Position numbers and translations under genes: made by a program. DNA of 64,000 nt from VRUE01 sp963715455 (lineage in GTDB: Bacteria; Actinomycetota; Thermoleophilia; Solirubrobacterales; 70-9): NCBI GenBank assembly GCA_963715455.1, contig OY970245.1, positions 1,302,001 through 1,366,000 of the forward strand, in the 5' to 3' direction. Within the stretch, counting starts at the first letter, position 1, and every line of letters begins with the position of its first letter. Shown in pieces: positions 7,903 through 16,225 of the stretch. The notes beneath the pieces are model-generated. The model saw only the letters and a program-made list of their open reading frames with translations, searched no databases and was not told the DNA's origin.

Positions 7903-9150
7903 TCAACTCGGTGCTGAGATCGGGCTTGCGTCCAGCTCGGCGTTCGTGTTGGCGCCGAAAACCGGGTTCTGGATGCCTGTGGCGAAGGCGGCGGTCGCGC
8001 TGCTCGAGGTCTCGATCGGCCAGTCCATGCCGTCGTCGAACTTCTCGAACCAGAGCAGGGCGCGCACCTGCGGGTACTCGTTGGCGACTTTGCTGAGCGC
8101 GTCTTCTATCCAGGCCGCCTTCGAGCCGCCTGTCTCGGTCGAGCCGATCTCGGAGATCGCCAGCGGCTTGGAGGGCGCCAGCGTCTGGGTGATGTAGTCG
8201 TAGGTCGAGCGGTAGAGCTCATCGAAGCTCGCCCAGTTCTTTGCGCTGGTTGCCCAGTTGTAGCCGTCGAGGCCGGTCCAGTCGACGTACTCGTCGCCGG
8301 GGTAGAGCGAGGCCAAGTCGCCCAGCTTGCCGCCCGGGTCGATGTTCGGGCACCAGACCCAGGTGACGTTGTCGGCGCCGACCGAGGTGAAGATGTCGTG
8401 CACGTGGCGCCAGGCGACGACCGACTCGCCCGGCTGGTTGCCGTTGACGCCCTCCATCCAGGCGAACCAGTCGCCGTTCATCTCCCAGTTGAAGCGCAGG
8501 AAGAAGGGATGCCCCCAGTCGCGCGCTTCCTCGGCGAACTTGCGGATGTAGGCATCGTGGGCGCCGGAGATTACGTCAGAGAGCTGGAAGTTCGGCTGGT
8601 TGAGGCTGGCCGGGGTCGACTGCGAGGCCCAGCTGAAGAAGGGGATCGCGCCGTGGCTGCGGATCCTCTCCATCGACTCCTTGGGGAACTCGTAGAAGTT
8701 GCAGGACGAGGAGGAGCAGTCGGCGAAGGGCGAGGAGAAGTTGACCATCGAGACGCTCTTGTCGGCCAGCTGCTCGAACTTGGCCACCGCGCCCATATCC
8801 CAGGGGGCCTCTTCGCCGGTCAGCTGGCTGCCGATCCAGGCGCCCCAGTACTTGGTGGTCGGCGCGACATTCGACTTGCCCGCTAGGCTGCGGCGGCAGC
8901 TGCGCAGACGGCGGTTGACCCGCTTACGCAGCTGCGTCGTCATCCGTCTGGCCCGCATCGAGGAGACGCGCTTCGCGCAGCGCCCTGGACGGCCGACGCT
9001 GCGCGCTTGGGCGAGGCCGGTGTGGACGGTCGCGACACGCTGCTTGGCCTGCGCTGAGGCGCCGGTCGCGGCGCTTGTAGAGGCGGGGATCAGCGTCAGT
9101 AGCGCGGCCAGGGCGATGAGGGCGAGGGGATTGTTTCGGGCGCTGGGCAC
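7903..9150 (-). CDS. Secreted GH26-family glycoside hydrolase (paralog 3)
   Basis: A 415-residue paralog beginning with a GTG and a signal peptide (ALIALAALLTLIPASTSA). The stretch from 50 to 95 is Arg-rich (MRARRMTTQLRKRVNRRLR) and could bind an anionic polymer. The catalytic domain carries HPFFLRFNWEMNGDWFAW and PLAISEIGSTETGGS. Upstream there is a 12-bp-arm palindrome 44 bases before the start codon, and the same 12-base core lies at the same distance before paralog 4, which suggests common regulation. Confidence 0.8.
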   Translation of the reverse strand: MPSARNNPLALIALAALLTLIPASTSAATGASAQAKQRVATVHTGLAQARSVGRPGRCAKRVSSMRARRMTTQLRKRVNRRLRSCRRSLAGKSNVAPTTKYWGAWIGSQLTGEEAPWDMGAVAKFEQLADKSVSMVNFSSPFADCSSSSCNFYEFPKESMERIRSHGAIPFFSWASQSTPASLNQPNFQLSDVISGAHDAYIRKFAEEARDWGHPFFLRFNWEMNGDWFAWMEGVNGNQPGESVVAWRHVHDIFTSVGADNVTWVWCPNIDPGGKLGDLASLYPGDEYVDWTGLDGYNWATSAKNWASFDELYRSTYDYITQTLAPSKPLAISEIGSTETGGSKAAWIEDALSKVANEYPQVRALLWFEKFDDGMDWPIETSSSATAAFATGIQNPVFGANTNAELDASPISAPS

Positions 9151-9193
9151 CCCCAGCCATCGACGCCCTGGCCGTTCGATCGAGCGTCAGGCC

Positions 9194-9221
9194 GCCCACC
9201 TGGACGTTTGTCCAGGTGGGC
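9194..9221. promoter_or_regulatory. Operator-like palindrome upstream of GH26 paralog 3
   Basis: Arms GCCCACCTGGAC and GTCCAGGTGGGC (12 bp, perfect) separated by GTTT. The core CTGGACGTTTGT (9200-9211) recurs exactly at 11000-11011 upstream of paralog 4, and 11 of its bases recur in reverse orientation at 37060-37070 upstream of the first collagen-like gene. Size and symmetry fit a binding site for a dimeric repressor; the regulator is not known. Confidence 0.5.
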
Positions 9222-9249
9222 TTGACAAATTTCGCCCAAGTCTTGCCGC

Positions 9250-9294
9250 GGTGCATCAAATATTCCCCCCAGCAGGAGGAATATTTGATGCACC
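9250..9294. repeat. Dispersed palindromic repeat, copy A
   Basis: Perfect 17-bp arms GGTGCATCAAATATTCC (9250-9266) and its complement (9278-9294) around an 11-base GC-rich loop. It lies 7 bases beyond the stop codon of GH26 paralog 4. Two further copies with the same arms are at 45230-45272 and 46185-46227. AT-rich arms stand out against the GC-rich background. Confidence 0.85.
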
Positions 9295-9301
9295 CTTGAG
9301 G

Positions 9302-10948
9302 TCAGCTGGCGGGTTGGATGCGGCCGAAGGGCAGCGAGCCGAAGGTGTTGCCCGCGTAAGCGGGGTTGGCGATCCCGGAGGCGAAGGCGCTGCCGGCGCT
9401 GCTCGAGGTGGCCAGCGGCCAGTCCATGCCGTCGTCGTACTTCTCGAACCAGAGCAGGCCGCGGATCTTCGGGTAGTCGGTCGGCACCTTGGCCAGCATG
9501 TCTTTGATCCAAGCGCTCTTCGAGCCGCCGTACTCGGTCGAGCCGATCTCACTGATGATCAGTGGCTTGGAGGGCGCGATCGTCTCGGTGATCTTTGTGT
9601 AGGTGGATTTGTAGAGCGAGTCGAAGCTGCGCCATTTGTCGGGGCGTGCCGGGTTGGTGCCCCAGTTGTAGCCGTCGAGGCCGGTCCAGTCGACGTAGGC
9701 GTCGCCGGGGTAGAGCGCGCTGAGATTCTGCATCTGGTTTTCCGGGTCGATGTTCGGGCACCAGACCCACGTGGCGTTGGTGGCGCCGACTTCGGTGAAG
9801 ATGTCGTGCACGTGGCGCCAGGCTTTGACGTACTCGCCTTTCTGGTTGCCGTTGACGCCCTCGCTCCAGTTGAACCAGCCGCCGTTCATCTCCCAGTTGA
9901 AGCGCAGGAAGAAGGGCTTGCCCCAGCTCTTGGCGGCTGTGGCGAACTGGCGGATGTAGGAGTCATAGGTTCCGGCGATTACGTCGGAAAGCTGGAAGTT
10001 GGGTTGGCTGACCCCGTAGGGGGCGGGGATCGACTGTGAGCCCCAGCTATAGAAGGGAATCGAGCCGTGCGAACGGATGCTGTTGAACTCGTTTACGGGG
10101 AAGTTGTAGTAGGTGCATTTGCTCGACGAGCAGTTGGCAAAGGGGGCGGAGAAGTTGACGATCGAGAGTTTCTTGGCGGCCGTCTGCTCGAGCTTGGTGA
10201 CGGCGTTCATGTCCCAGGGTGCCTCGGTGCCGGTCAGGTGATTGCCGATCCAGGCGCCCCAGTAAATGGAGGAAGAAGATGGGGTCGGTGAGGGAGTCGG
10301 GGTTGGGGTGGGAGCAGGCGTCGGAGTTGGTTCCGGGGTGGGAGTCGGGGTTGGAGCTGGCGTAGGCGTCGGGGTGGGTTCCGGAGTTGGCGTAGGCGTA
10401 GGAGTGGGGGTTGGCGTTGGAGTCGGTTCTGGCGAAGGCGAAGGGCTCGGTTCGGGCTGCGGTTCTGGTTCTGGGGCGGGGGCGGAGTTGGCGACGTTGA
10501 CGACCGTGCTGGTCGAGACTGGGCGGCTATTGCGGGCGTAGACGGTGGCGGTCAGCGAATGTGGGCCGTTGGAGAGCTTGGTCGTGTCGAGTCCGCTACC
10601 GCGCCGGTAGGTGTAGGGCGAGTTCGAGTCGGTCCAAGTGACGGTCCCGTCGATCGAGAACTCGACTCGCGAGATGCGGCTGCCTGAGGTCTTCACCGTC
10701 CAGGGGATCGTCCCCGAGACGCTGGCGCCGCTGGCCGGCGACTGGGTGACGATGCCGAGTGAGGTGCGCGAGGAGGTGCCGCGGCGCGCGAAGGTGCGCA
10801 TGTGCACGGCCGAGCTGCTCTTGCCGGTCGCCGCGGTCGCTTGCTGCGCGCCGGCGATCGGATTGCCGGAGAGGAGCGACAGGGTGAGGAATGCGGCCAG
10901 AGAGAAGAGGGCGACGAACGGGGCGCGGAGGAGGCTCGAAGATGGCAT
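9302..10948 (-). CDS. Secreted GH26-family hydrolase with Ig-like domain and Pro-Thr linker (paralog 4)
   Basis: A 548-residue modular protein: signal peptide (about 1-35), a bacterial Ig-like domain (about 65-155; SPASGASVSGTIPW, VEFSIDGTVTW, SLTATVYARN), a linker of roughly 70 residues made almost only of Pro, Thr, Glu and Ser (PTPTPEPTP units), then the GH26 domain with KPFFLRFNWEMNGGWF and PLIISEIGSTEYGGS. The Ig-like part and linker probably keep the enzyme extended from the surface or bound to its substrate. The linker DNA is a degenerate hexamer repeat (about 10280-10490), a likely site of length variation. It is closest in sequence to paralog 5. Confidence 0.85.
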   Translation of the reverse strand: MPSSSLLRAPFVALFSLAAFLTLSLLSGNPIAGAQQATAATGKSSSAVHMRTFARRGTSSRTSLGIVTQSPASGASVSGTIPWTVKTSGSRISRVEFSIDGTVTWTDSNSPYTYRRGSGLDTTKLSNGPHSLTATVYARNSRPVSTSTVVNVANSAPAPEPEPQPEPSPSPSPEPTPTPTPTPTPTPTPEPTPTPTPAPTPTPTPEPTPTPAPTPTPTPSPTPSSSSIYWGAWIGNHLTGTEAPWDMNAVTKLEQTAAKKLSIVNFSAPFANCSSSKCTYYNFPVNEFNSIRSHGSIPFYSWGSQSIPAPYGVSQPNFQLSDVIAGTYDSYIRQFATAAKSWGKPFFLRFNWEMNGGWFNWSEGVNGNQKGEYVKAWRHVHDIFTEVGATNATWVWCPNIDPENQMQNLSALYPGDAYVDWTGLDGYNWGTNPARPDKWRSFDSLYKSTYTKITETIAPSKPLIISEIGSTEYGGSKSAWIKDMLAKVPTDYPKIRGLLWFEKYDDGMDWPLATSSSAGSAFASGIANPAYAGNTFGSLPFGRIQPAS

Positions 10949-10996
10949 GCATGGGAGATCGGCCCTTTTGCAGGCAACTTCAGCTCGCTACGGATG

Positions 10997-11018
10997 GGTC
11001 TGGACGTTTGTGCAGACC
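10997..11018. promoter_or_regulatory. Operator-like palindrome upstream of GH26 paralog 4
   Basis: Arms GGTCTGGAC and GTGCAGACC (8 of 9 pairs) around GTTT, 49 bases upstream of the start codon. A half-site TGGACGTCTGT follows at about 11024. Shares the 12-base core with the palindrome upstream of paralog 3, at nearly the same distance to the start (52 against 50 bases). Confidence 0.5.
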
Positions 11019-11045
11019 GGATTGGACGTCTGTACCGGTAGCCGC

Positions 11046-13139
11046 TCAGGCGAGCGAGCGGTACAGGTCCAGCAACTCGGCCGCGCACTCGTCCCACGAG
11101 GTGAGCTGCGGTCTGTCGGTGGGCACTGGCTTGTCCAGCTCCTCGATCGCCGCTGCGCCCACGTCGGCCGGGCTCTCGTCGAGCGGGATGGCGCGGGCAA
11201 AGCCGTCTGCTGCCAGCTCGGCCAGGCCGCTGGAGTCGGCGACCAGCAGGCGCCGGCCTGCCGCGGCCGCCTCAAGCGCCACCAGGGGGTGGGTCTCGAA
11301 CTCGCTCATCAGGACGACCAGCGAGACGCCCTGCAGCAGCGTCGCCATCGCTCCCGGCTCGCCCGGGGGGACGCTGGTGAACTCGACCTTGTCGTCAAGC
11401 CCTAGCTCACCGACCTGGCGGCGCAGGTCCTCCTCGTAGGGCCCGCTGCCGACGACCAGCAGGCGCGCCTCGGGCTCGCGCTCGAGCACGAAGGGGAAGG
11501 CGGCGATCACCCGGTGGTGTCCCTTGTAGCGCTCCAGCCTGCCGATCGAGGCGAGCGTCGGCTTGCCGTTAGCGTTGCTGCCGTCGCCGTTCGCCGCGGC
11601 CTCCGAGAAGGCCAGATCGGTGCCGTTGGGGATCAAGGCGAAGCGCTCCGCCGGCAGACCGAGCTCGGCGCCGTACTCCTCGATCTCGAAACGGGCGACG
11701 GCGATCAGCCTGGCCGCGCGGCGCTGCAGGGGCCGCAGCAGGCGGCGCTGCAGGCGGCGCGAGCGGTTGCGCAGCTCGGAGGTGTGGCCGCCGCCGTGGA
11801 AGGTGACCACGTAGGGGATGCCAAGGGTAAGTGCGCGCAGCATGGCCAGCGGCGCGACCAGCGTGTGATAGCTCTGCACGTGGACGACGTCCCAGGGTTG
11901 GCGCGCCATCTCGCGCCAGAGCCGTGGTGCGAAGCACCAGTCGCGATCGGCGGGCCAGGCGCGCACGCTGCGGATCGTCACGCCGTCGTGTTGCTGCGCG
12001 GCGATCGCCGCGCCGCCAGGGTCGCTGCAGAGCACCTCGACCTCGGTTCCGCCAGCGACAAGCCGGCTGCTCACCTCCATCACGTGGCGCTCCACGCCGC
12101 CCTGGGCGAGGGGGGTGCGCGGCGTCACGGTCAGCACACGCAGCTGCTCGCTCGCCGCGTCGCCGCTCTCGCGCCGTCGGGCGATGCGCTTCGCCTGGCG
12201 CCTCGCGCCGAGGTAGCCGCGGGTCGTCTCCGCCAGGCCGACGACCAGCATCGCCGCCCGCTGGAAGCCGCCGGGGTCTCCACGCAGGCCCTCGCCGATG
12301 CCTCGCAGAAAGCCGAGTGGCAGCGTGCGCCGCACGTAGGAGCGCTCCGCCGAGAGCCCCGAGTCGCTGCCGACGAGCGCTGTGAGGATCGCCTTCGAGC
12401 GGCCCTCGCCGCGGCAGCGCGAGGAGAAGTAGGAGGTCTGGGCGCGGGCCTCGGGGACGAAGTGGTCGACCCGCGCGTCGGGGTCGTAGAGGATCGTGCT
12501 CTCGGGATGGCGCTGGCTGATGCGGATGCAGAGGTCGGTCTCCTCGCAGCCGGCGGGGATCTTGCCGATGCGGCCCAGCTCGTGGCGGAAGCCACCTACC
12601 TCGCGCAACGCCTCGCGCCGAAAGGACATGTTGGCGCCGACCAGGTTGCGCACCGCTTCGCGCTTGCGGGGCATGCCGGAGTGGGTGCAGCCGACGACCC
12701 AGTCGAACTCGGCTGGGAACCAGTTCGGCTCGCCCGTGTCCCAGGCGGGGCGCACGGCGCCGCCGGCGCCGAGCACGGCGGGATCGGTGTAGGCCTGGCC
12801 GAGTCGCTCGATCCAGTCGGGCGCGGCGACCGCGTCGTCATCGAGGAAGGCGACGACGTCGCCCTTGCAAGCGGCGACGCCGGTGTTGCGCGCTCCGGAG
12901 AGCCCCCGCTGCTCCGCGTTGGGCAGCACCTCGACCTGCGGCCAGCGCCGCTTGCTCTCGGCTTCGAGCTCGGGCGAGTGGTCGATCACCAGGACGATCT
13001 CGTGGGGGGCGGCCGTCTGCGCCTCGAGCGAGGCGATCGCCGCCGCGATCAGCTCGATCCGCTCCAGCGTGTAGGCGCAGATCAGCACCGAGATCGGCGG
13101 CGGGGCGGAGCTGGAGGCGACTTCCGGACCAAGCGGCAC
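11046..13139 (-). CDS. Two-domain glycosyltransferase: GT2 fused to GT4
   Basis: A 697-residue cytoplasmic protein. Residues about 15-270 form a GT2 (GT-A) domain with SVLICAYT and the metal-binding FLDDDAVAAPD. About 335-697 form a GT4 (GT-B) domain with the Gly-rich LAQGGVERHVMEV, FHGGGHTSEL and the donor-binding E-x7-E region (EFETHPLVALEAAAAG). It probably adds two successive sugars to the same lipid-linked repeat unit, as such fusions do in other polymers. It starts with GTG and ends 97 bases before paralog 4. Placed between GH26 paralogs 4 and 5, which ties the hydrolases to polymer synthesis. Confidence 0.85.
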   Translation of the reverse strand: MPLGPEVASSSAPPPISVLICAYTLERIELIAAAIASLEAQTAAPHEIVLVIDHSPELEAESKRRWPQVEVLPNAEQRGLSGARNTGVAACKGDVVAFLDDDAVAAPDWIERLGQAYTDPAVLGAGGAVRPAWDTGEPNWFPAEFDWVVGCTHSGMPRKREAVRNLVGANMSFRREALREVGGFRHELGRIGKIPAGCEETDLCIRISQRHPESTILYDPDARVDHFVPEARAQTSYFSSRCRGEGRSKAILTALVGSDSGLSAERSYVRRTLPLGFLRGIGEGLRGDPGGFQRAAMLVVGLAETTRGYLGARRQAKRIARRRESGDAASEQLRVLTVTPRTPLAQGGVERHVMEVSSRLVAGGTEVEVLCSDPGGAAIAAQQHDGVTIRSVRAWPADRDWCFAPRLWREMARQPWDVVHVQSYHTLVAPLAMLRALTLGIPYVVTFHGGGHTSELRNRSRRLQRRLLRPLQRRAARLIAVARFEIEEYGAELGLPAERFALIPNGTDLAFSEAAANGDGSNANGKPTLASIGRLERYKGHHRVIAAFPFVLEREPEARLLVVGSGPYEEDLRRQVGELGLDDKVEFTSVPPGEPGAMATLLQGVSLVVLMSEFETHPLVALEAAAAGRRLLVADSSGLAELAADGFARAIPLDESPADVGAAAIEELDKPVPTDRPQLTSWDECAAELLDLYRSLA

Positions 13140-13165
13140 GCGCCGATTCTGGCAGGCGCGATGAG

Positions 13166-13210
13166 TGCGTTCGCTTTTTGTTGCGCTCAGGGCAACAAAG
13201 TGCGAACGCA
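13166..13210. repeat. Second palindrome type, at the 3' end of GH26 paralog 5
   Basis: 19-base arms (13166-13184 and 13192-13210; the left arm begins TGCGTTCGC) with two mismatches and a 7-base loop. It lies 10 bases beyond the stop codon of paralog 5. It has the same length and the same placement as copy A of the other repeat but unrelated sequence. It may be an intrinsic terminator without a clear T tract or another REP-like family. Confidence 0.65.
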
Positions 13211-13220
13211 GGCGCGGGAG

Positions 13221-14813
13221 CTAGTTCGCGGGCTGGATCGCGGCGCCGCTGAGGGAGCCGAAGACGTTGCTCAGATAAACCGGGTTCTGGATCCCGTTGG
13301 CGAAGGCGCTGGTGGCGGCGGGGGAGGTGCCCAGCGGCCAGTCCATGCCGTCGTCGAACTTCTCGAACCAGAGCAGGCCGCGGATCTTGGGGTAGTCGGC
13401 TGGGACGGTGGCGAGCATGTCGGTGATCCAGTTCGCCTTTGAGCCGCCGTACTCGGTCGAGCCGATCTCGCTGACGATCAGCGGCTTGCCGGGAGCGATC
13501 TGCTCGGTGATCTCGTCGTAGGTCTCGCGGTAGAGCTGGTCGAAGCTGCGCCATTTGTCGGGGCGCGCCGGGTTGGTGCCCCAGTTGTAGCCGTCGAGGC
13601 CGGTCCAGTCGACGTAAGCGTCGCCGGGGTAGAGCTGCGCCAGGTCCTGGAAGATGTCGTCGGGGTCGATGTTGGGGCACCAGACCCAGGTGGCGTTGGT
13701 GGCGCCGACTTCGGTGAAGATGTCGTGCACGTGACGCCAGGCTTGGACGTACTCGCCTTTCTGGTTGCCGTTTGTGCCCTCCGACCAGTTGAACCAGCCC
13801 CCGTTCATCTCCCAGTTGAAGCGCAGGAAGAAGGGGTGCCCCCAGTTCTTTGCTGCAGTGGCGAACTGGCGGATGAAGGAGTCGTAGGTCCCGGCGATCA
13901 CGTCGGAGAGTTCGAAGTTGGGTTGGCTGACCCCGTAGGGGGCGGGGATCGACTGCGAGCCCCAGCTGTAGAAGGGGATCGCGCCGTAGGCGCGGATGCT
14001 GTTGAACTCGCCGGCAGGGAAGTTGTAGAAGCTGCAGCTGCTCGAGGAGCAGTTGGCGAAGGGGGCGGAGAAGTTGACCACCGAGGGAGCCTTGCCGGCC
14101 ATCTGCTCGAGCCGGTCCACGGCGCCCATGTCCCAGGGTGCCTCGGTGCCGGTCAGGTGATTGCCGATCCAGGCGCCCCAGTAGAGCGGGCCGGAGCCGA
14201 CCGGTGAGGGCGCTGGAGAGGGCGAGGGGGCCGGTTCGGGGGGCGGGGGCGTGCCCGAGGGGATCGGTTCTTCTTCGGGTGTGGGCTGCGGTTCGGGGGT
14301 CGGTTGCGGTTCCGGCGAAGGTTCGGGGGTCGGTTGCGGCGTCGGTTCGGGTTCAGGCGTGGGCGGCGGTTCCGTTGGGCCAGGGTCGGGCGGTCCTTCG
14401 GGGGTGGGGGTCGGCTCTGGTTCGGACGGCCCGGGGGTTTCCGCTGGGATTGGCGCGGGTTCGTCCGGATTCGGAGCGGGCGAGGACTGCGAGCCGGGCC
14501 CGCCGCTCGAACCGGACGAAGAGTCGGTCGGTTCGGTCGGCGACGAGATCGGCGCGGCGCCGGACCCCTGGTCGGGCTTGGCGGGGCGCGGCTTACGCTT
14601 CGGCAGCACCACCCGCGCGTGGTGGCAGACGCGCCGCAGCTTCGAGGCTCGCTTGGGACTCCCCTGACAGGTCGAGCGCTTGACCTGCAACGCTCCAGCG
14701 AGCTGGGTGCCCTGCATGCTCTCGCCAGCGGAGACGACTCCCGCCATCAGAGCCAGCAGGCAGGCGACGGCAAGCGGGTAGACCAGTAGAGAGCGTCCTC
14801 GCAGAATCCCCAT
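13221..14813 (-). CDS. Secreted GH26-family hydrolase with long Pro/Glu/Ser linker (paralog 5)
   Basis: A 530-residue protein: signal peptide (about 1-30), a small basic region with two Cys (CQGSPKRASKLRRVCHHARV), a linker of about 130 residues rich in Pro, Glu, Ser and Thr, and the GH26 domain from about residue 208, with HPFFLRFNWEMNGGWF and PLIVSEIGSTEYGGS. The catalytic domain is nearly the same as that of paralog 4, but the N-terminal parts are unrelated, so accessory modules have been exchanged. A CTGGAC-N4-GT sequence lies directly before the start codon. Confidence 0.85.
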   Translation of the reverse strand: MGILRGRSLLVYPLAVACLLALMAGVVSAGESMQGTQLAGALQVKRSTCQGSPKRASKLRRVCHHARVVLPKRKPRPAKPDQGSGAAPISSPTEPTDSSSGSSGGPGSQSSPAPNPDEPAPIPAETPGPSEPEPTPTPEGPPDPGPTEPPPTPEPEPTPQPTPEPSPEPQPTPEPQPTPEEEPIPSGTPPPPEPAPSPSPAPSPVGSGPLYWGAWIGNHLTGTEAPWDMGAVDRLEQMAGKAPSVVNFSAPFANCSSSSCSFYNFPAGEFNSIRAYGAIPFYSWGSQSIPAPYGVSQPNFELSDVIAGTYDSFIRQFATAAKNWGHPFFLRFNWEMNGGWFNWSEGTNGNQKGEYVQAWRHVHDIFTEVGATNATWVWCPNIDPDDIFQDLAQLYPGDAYVDWTGLDGYNWGTNPARPDKWRSFDQLYRETYDEITEQIAPGKPLIVSEIGSTEYGGSKANWITDMLATVPADYPKIRGLLWFEKFDDGMDWPLGTSPAATSAFANGIQNPVYLSNVFGSLSGAAIQPAN

Positions 14814-14979
14814 CTGGACGAAAGTTCTACCCCATTTCGTGGAGACTTATGCATAAATCAGCCCTTCGGCGGCTGCGACCGATCTTTTCTGCCATGAAGG
14901 CGCAGATCGCTGAGGAGTACTGCACGGCTCGGACTGGTGCGTCTCGTAACGTTGGCGCGCAGATGATCTGGGGGGTTCG

Positions 14980-16212
14980 ATGCGCATCCTGATGCTGGCC
15001 CAGTCCTTCGCGCCGGTGATCGGCGGCGAGGAGCGCATCGTCGAGGATCTCAGCGGCGAGCTGGTCCGCCGTGGGCACGAGGTCAGTGTGGCGACGCTGC
15101 GCCAGCCGGCCGGCGAGCCCGCTCCGCGCGCCGACGGAGTCGAGCTGCGTCTGCTGGAGAGCTCGGTGCACCGCATTCCGGGCGTGCCGGTCGACGAGGA
15201 GCGCCGCTACGCGCCGCCCGGTCCCGACCCCCTCACCGTGCGCGACCTGCGGCGCGTGATTCGCGAGCAGCGCCCCGACGTCGTCCACGCCCACAACTGG
15301 CTTGCCCACTCCTATCTGCCGCTCGACCGGCGCCGTGGGCCGGCCTTCGTCCTTTCCCTGCACGACTACAGCCTGGTCTGTGCGACCAAGCGCTTCTTCT
15401 TCCGCGGCGGTGTTTGCGATGGGCCGAGTGCTCGCAAGTGCCTGGCCCACTCGCTTGATTTTTACGGCCCCGGCAAGGGCACGATGGTTGCCGCCGGCAT
15501 GGCCCTCGGCGAGCCCTGGCTGCGTCGACGGGTTGACATGTTCCTGCCGGTCAGCACTGCGGTGCGTGACCTGAGCGGCATCGGCCCCGGCGATCCGCAC
15601 CGGGTCGTGCCCAATTTCATCGGCGAGTTGCCCCCGCCGCCGGTGGCCGACGACTCGCGTCTCGACGCCTTGCCGGATGAGCCTTATCTCATGTACTTCG
15701 GCGACGTCACCGAGGACAAGGGGGTAGGAGCCCTCGTCGATGCCTACGCCGAGCTTGACGGGCCGCCGCCCCTGGTCCTCGTCGGCCGCGAGTTGATCGA
15801 CGACCTGCCGGACGTGTCCGGCCTGCACGTCCTCGGCCCGCTGCCGCACCCGTTGGCGATCGAGGCCCTGCGCCGCTCGCTCTTTGCCGTCGCTCCCTCG
15901 CTGCTGCCCGAGTCGTTCGGCATCGTTGCGCTGGAGGCCGCCGCCGCCGGTAAGCCGGCGGTCGTCTCCGACATTGGCGGCCTCAAGGACGTCGTCGTCG
16001 ACGGTGAGACCGGCTTTACCGTCCCCCCAGGAGACGTCGATGCCTTGCGGGTTGCGCTGCGGCGCCTCTGCGACGACGGGGATCTGCGCGCACGGATGGG
16101 CAGCGCGGCGGCGGCGCGAGCAGCGCTCTTTAGCCCCGCGACGGTTGTTCCACAGTTCGAGTCTGCCTACGAGGAGGCTCTTCAGGCACGCAGCGACCCC
16201 CGAGTACCATGA
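14980..16212 (+). CDS. GT4-family glycosyltransferase
   Basis: A 410-residue GT-B fold enzyme. The N-terminal MRILMLAQSFAPVIGGEER is the acceptor-domain opening of GT4 enzymes, VVHAHNWLAHSY is the usual H-x-H region, and LLPESFGIVALEAAAAGKP is the nucleotide-sugar-binding E-x7-E. Soluble and probably peripheral to the membrane, adding a sugar to a lipid-linked precursor. A run of G about 6 bases upstream acts as ribosome site. It is the first gene of the plus-strand set that diverges from GH26 paralog 5 across a 166-base gap in which I see no further gene. Confidence 0.85.
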   Translation: MRILMLAQSFAPVIGGEERIVEDLSGELVRRGHEVSVATLRQPAGEPAPRADGVELRLLESSVHRIPGVPVDEERRYAPPGPDPLTVRDLRRVIREQRPDVVHAHNWLAHSYLPLDRRRGPAFVLSLHDYSLVCATKRFFFRGGVCDGPSARKCLAHSLDFYGPGKGTMVAAGMALGEPWLRRRVDMFLPVSTAVRDLSGIGPGDPHRVVPNFIGELPPPPVADDSRLDALPDEPYLMYFGDVTEDKGVGALVDAYAELDGPPPLVLVGRELIDDLPDVSGLHVLGPLPHPLAIEALRRSLFAVAPSLLPESFGIVALEAAAAGKPAVVSDIGGLKDVVVDGETGFTVPPGDVDALRVALRRLCDDGDLRARMGSAAAARAALFSPATVVPQFESAYEEALQARSDPRVP

Positions 16213-16225
16213 AGGGCTGACCGAC

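Noticed and set aside
10280..10490. Tandem repeat array or regulatory repeat
   Set aside because: It encodes the Pro-Thr/Glu linker of GH26 paralog 4.
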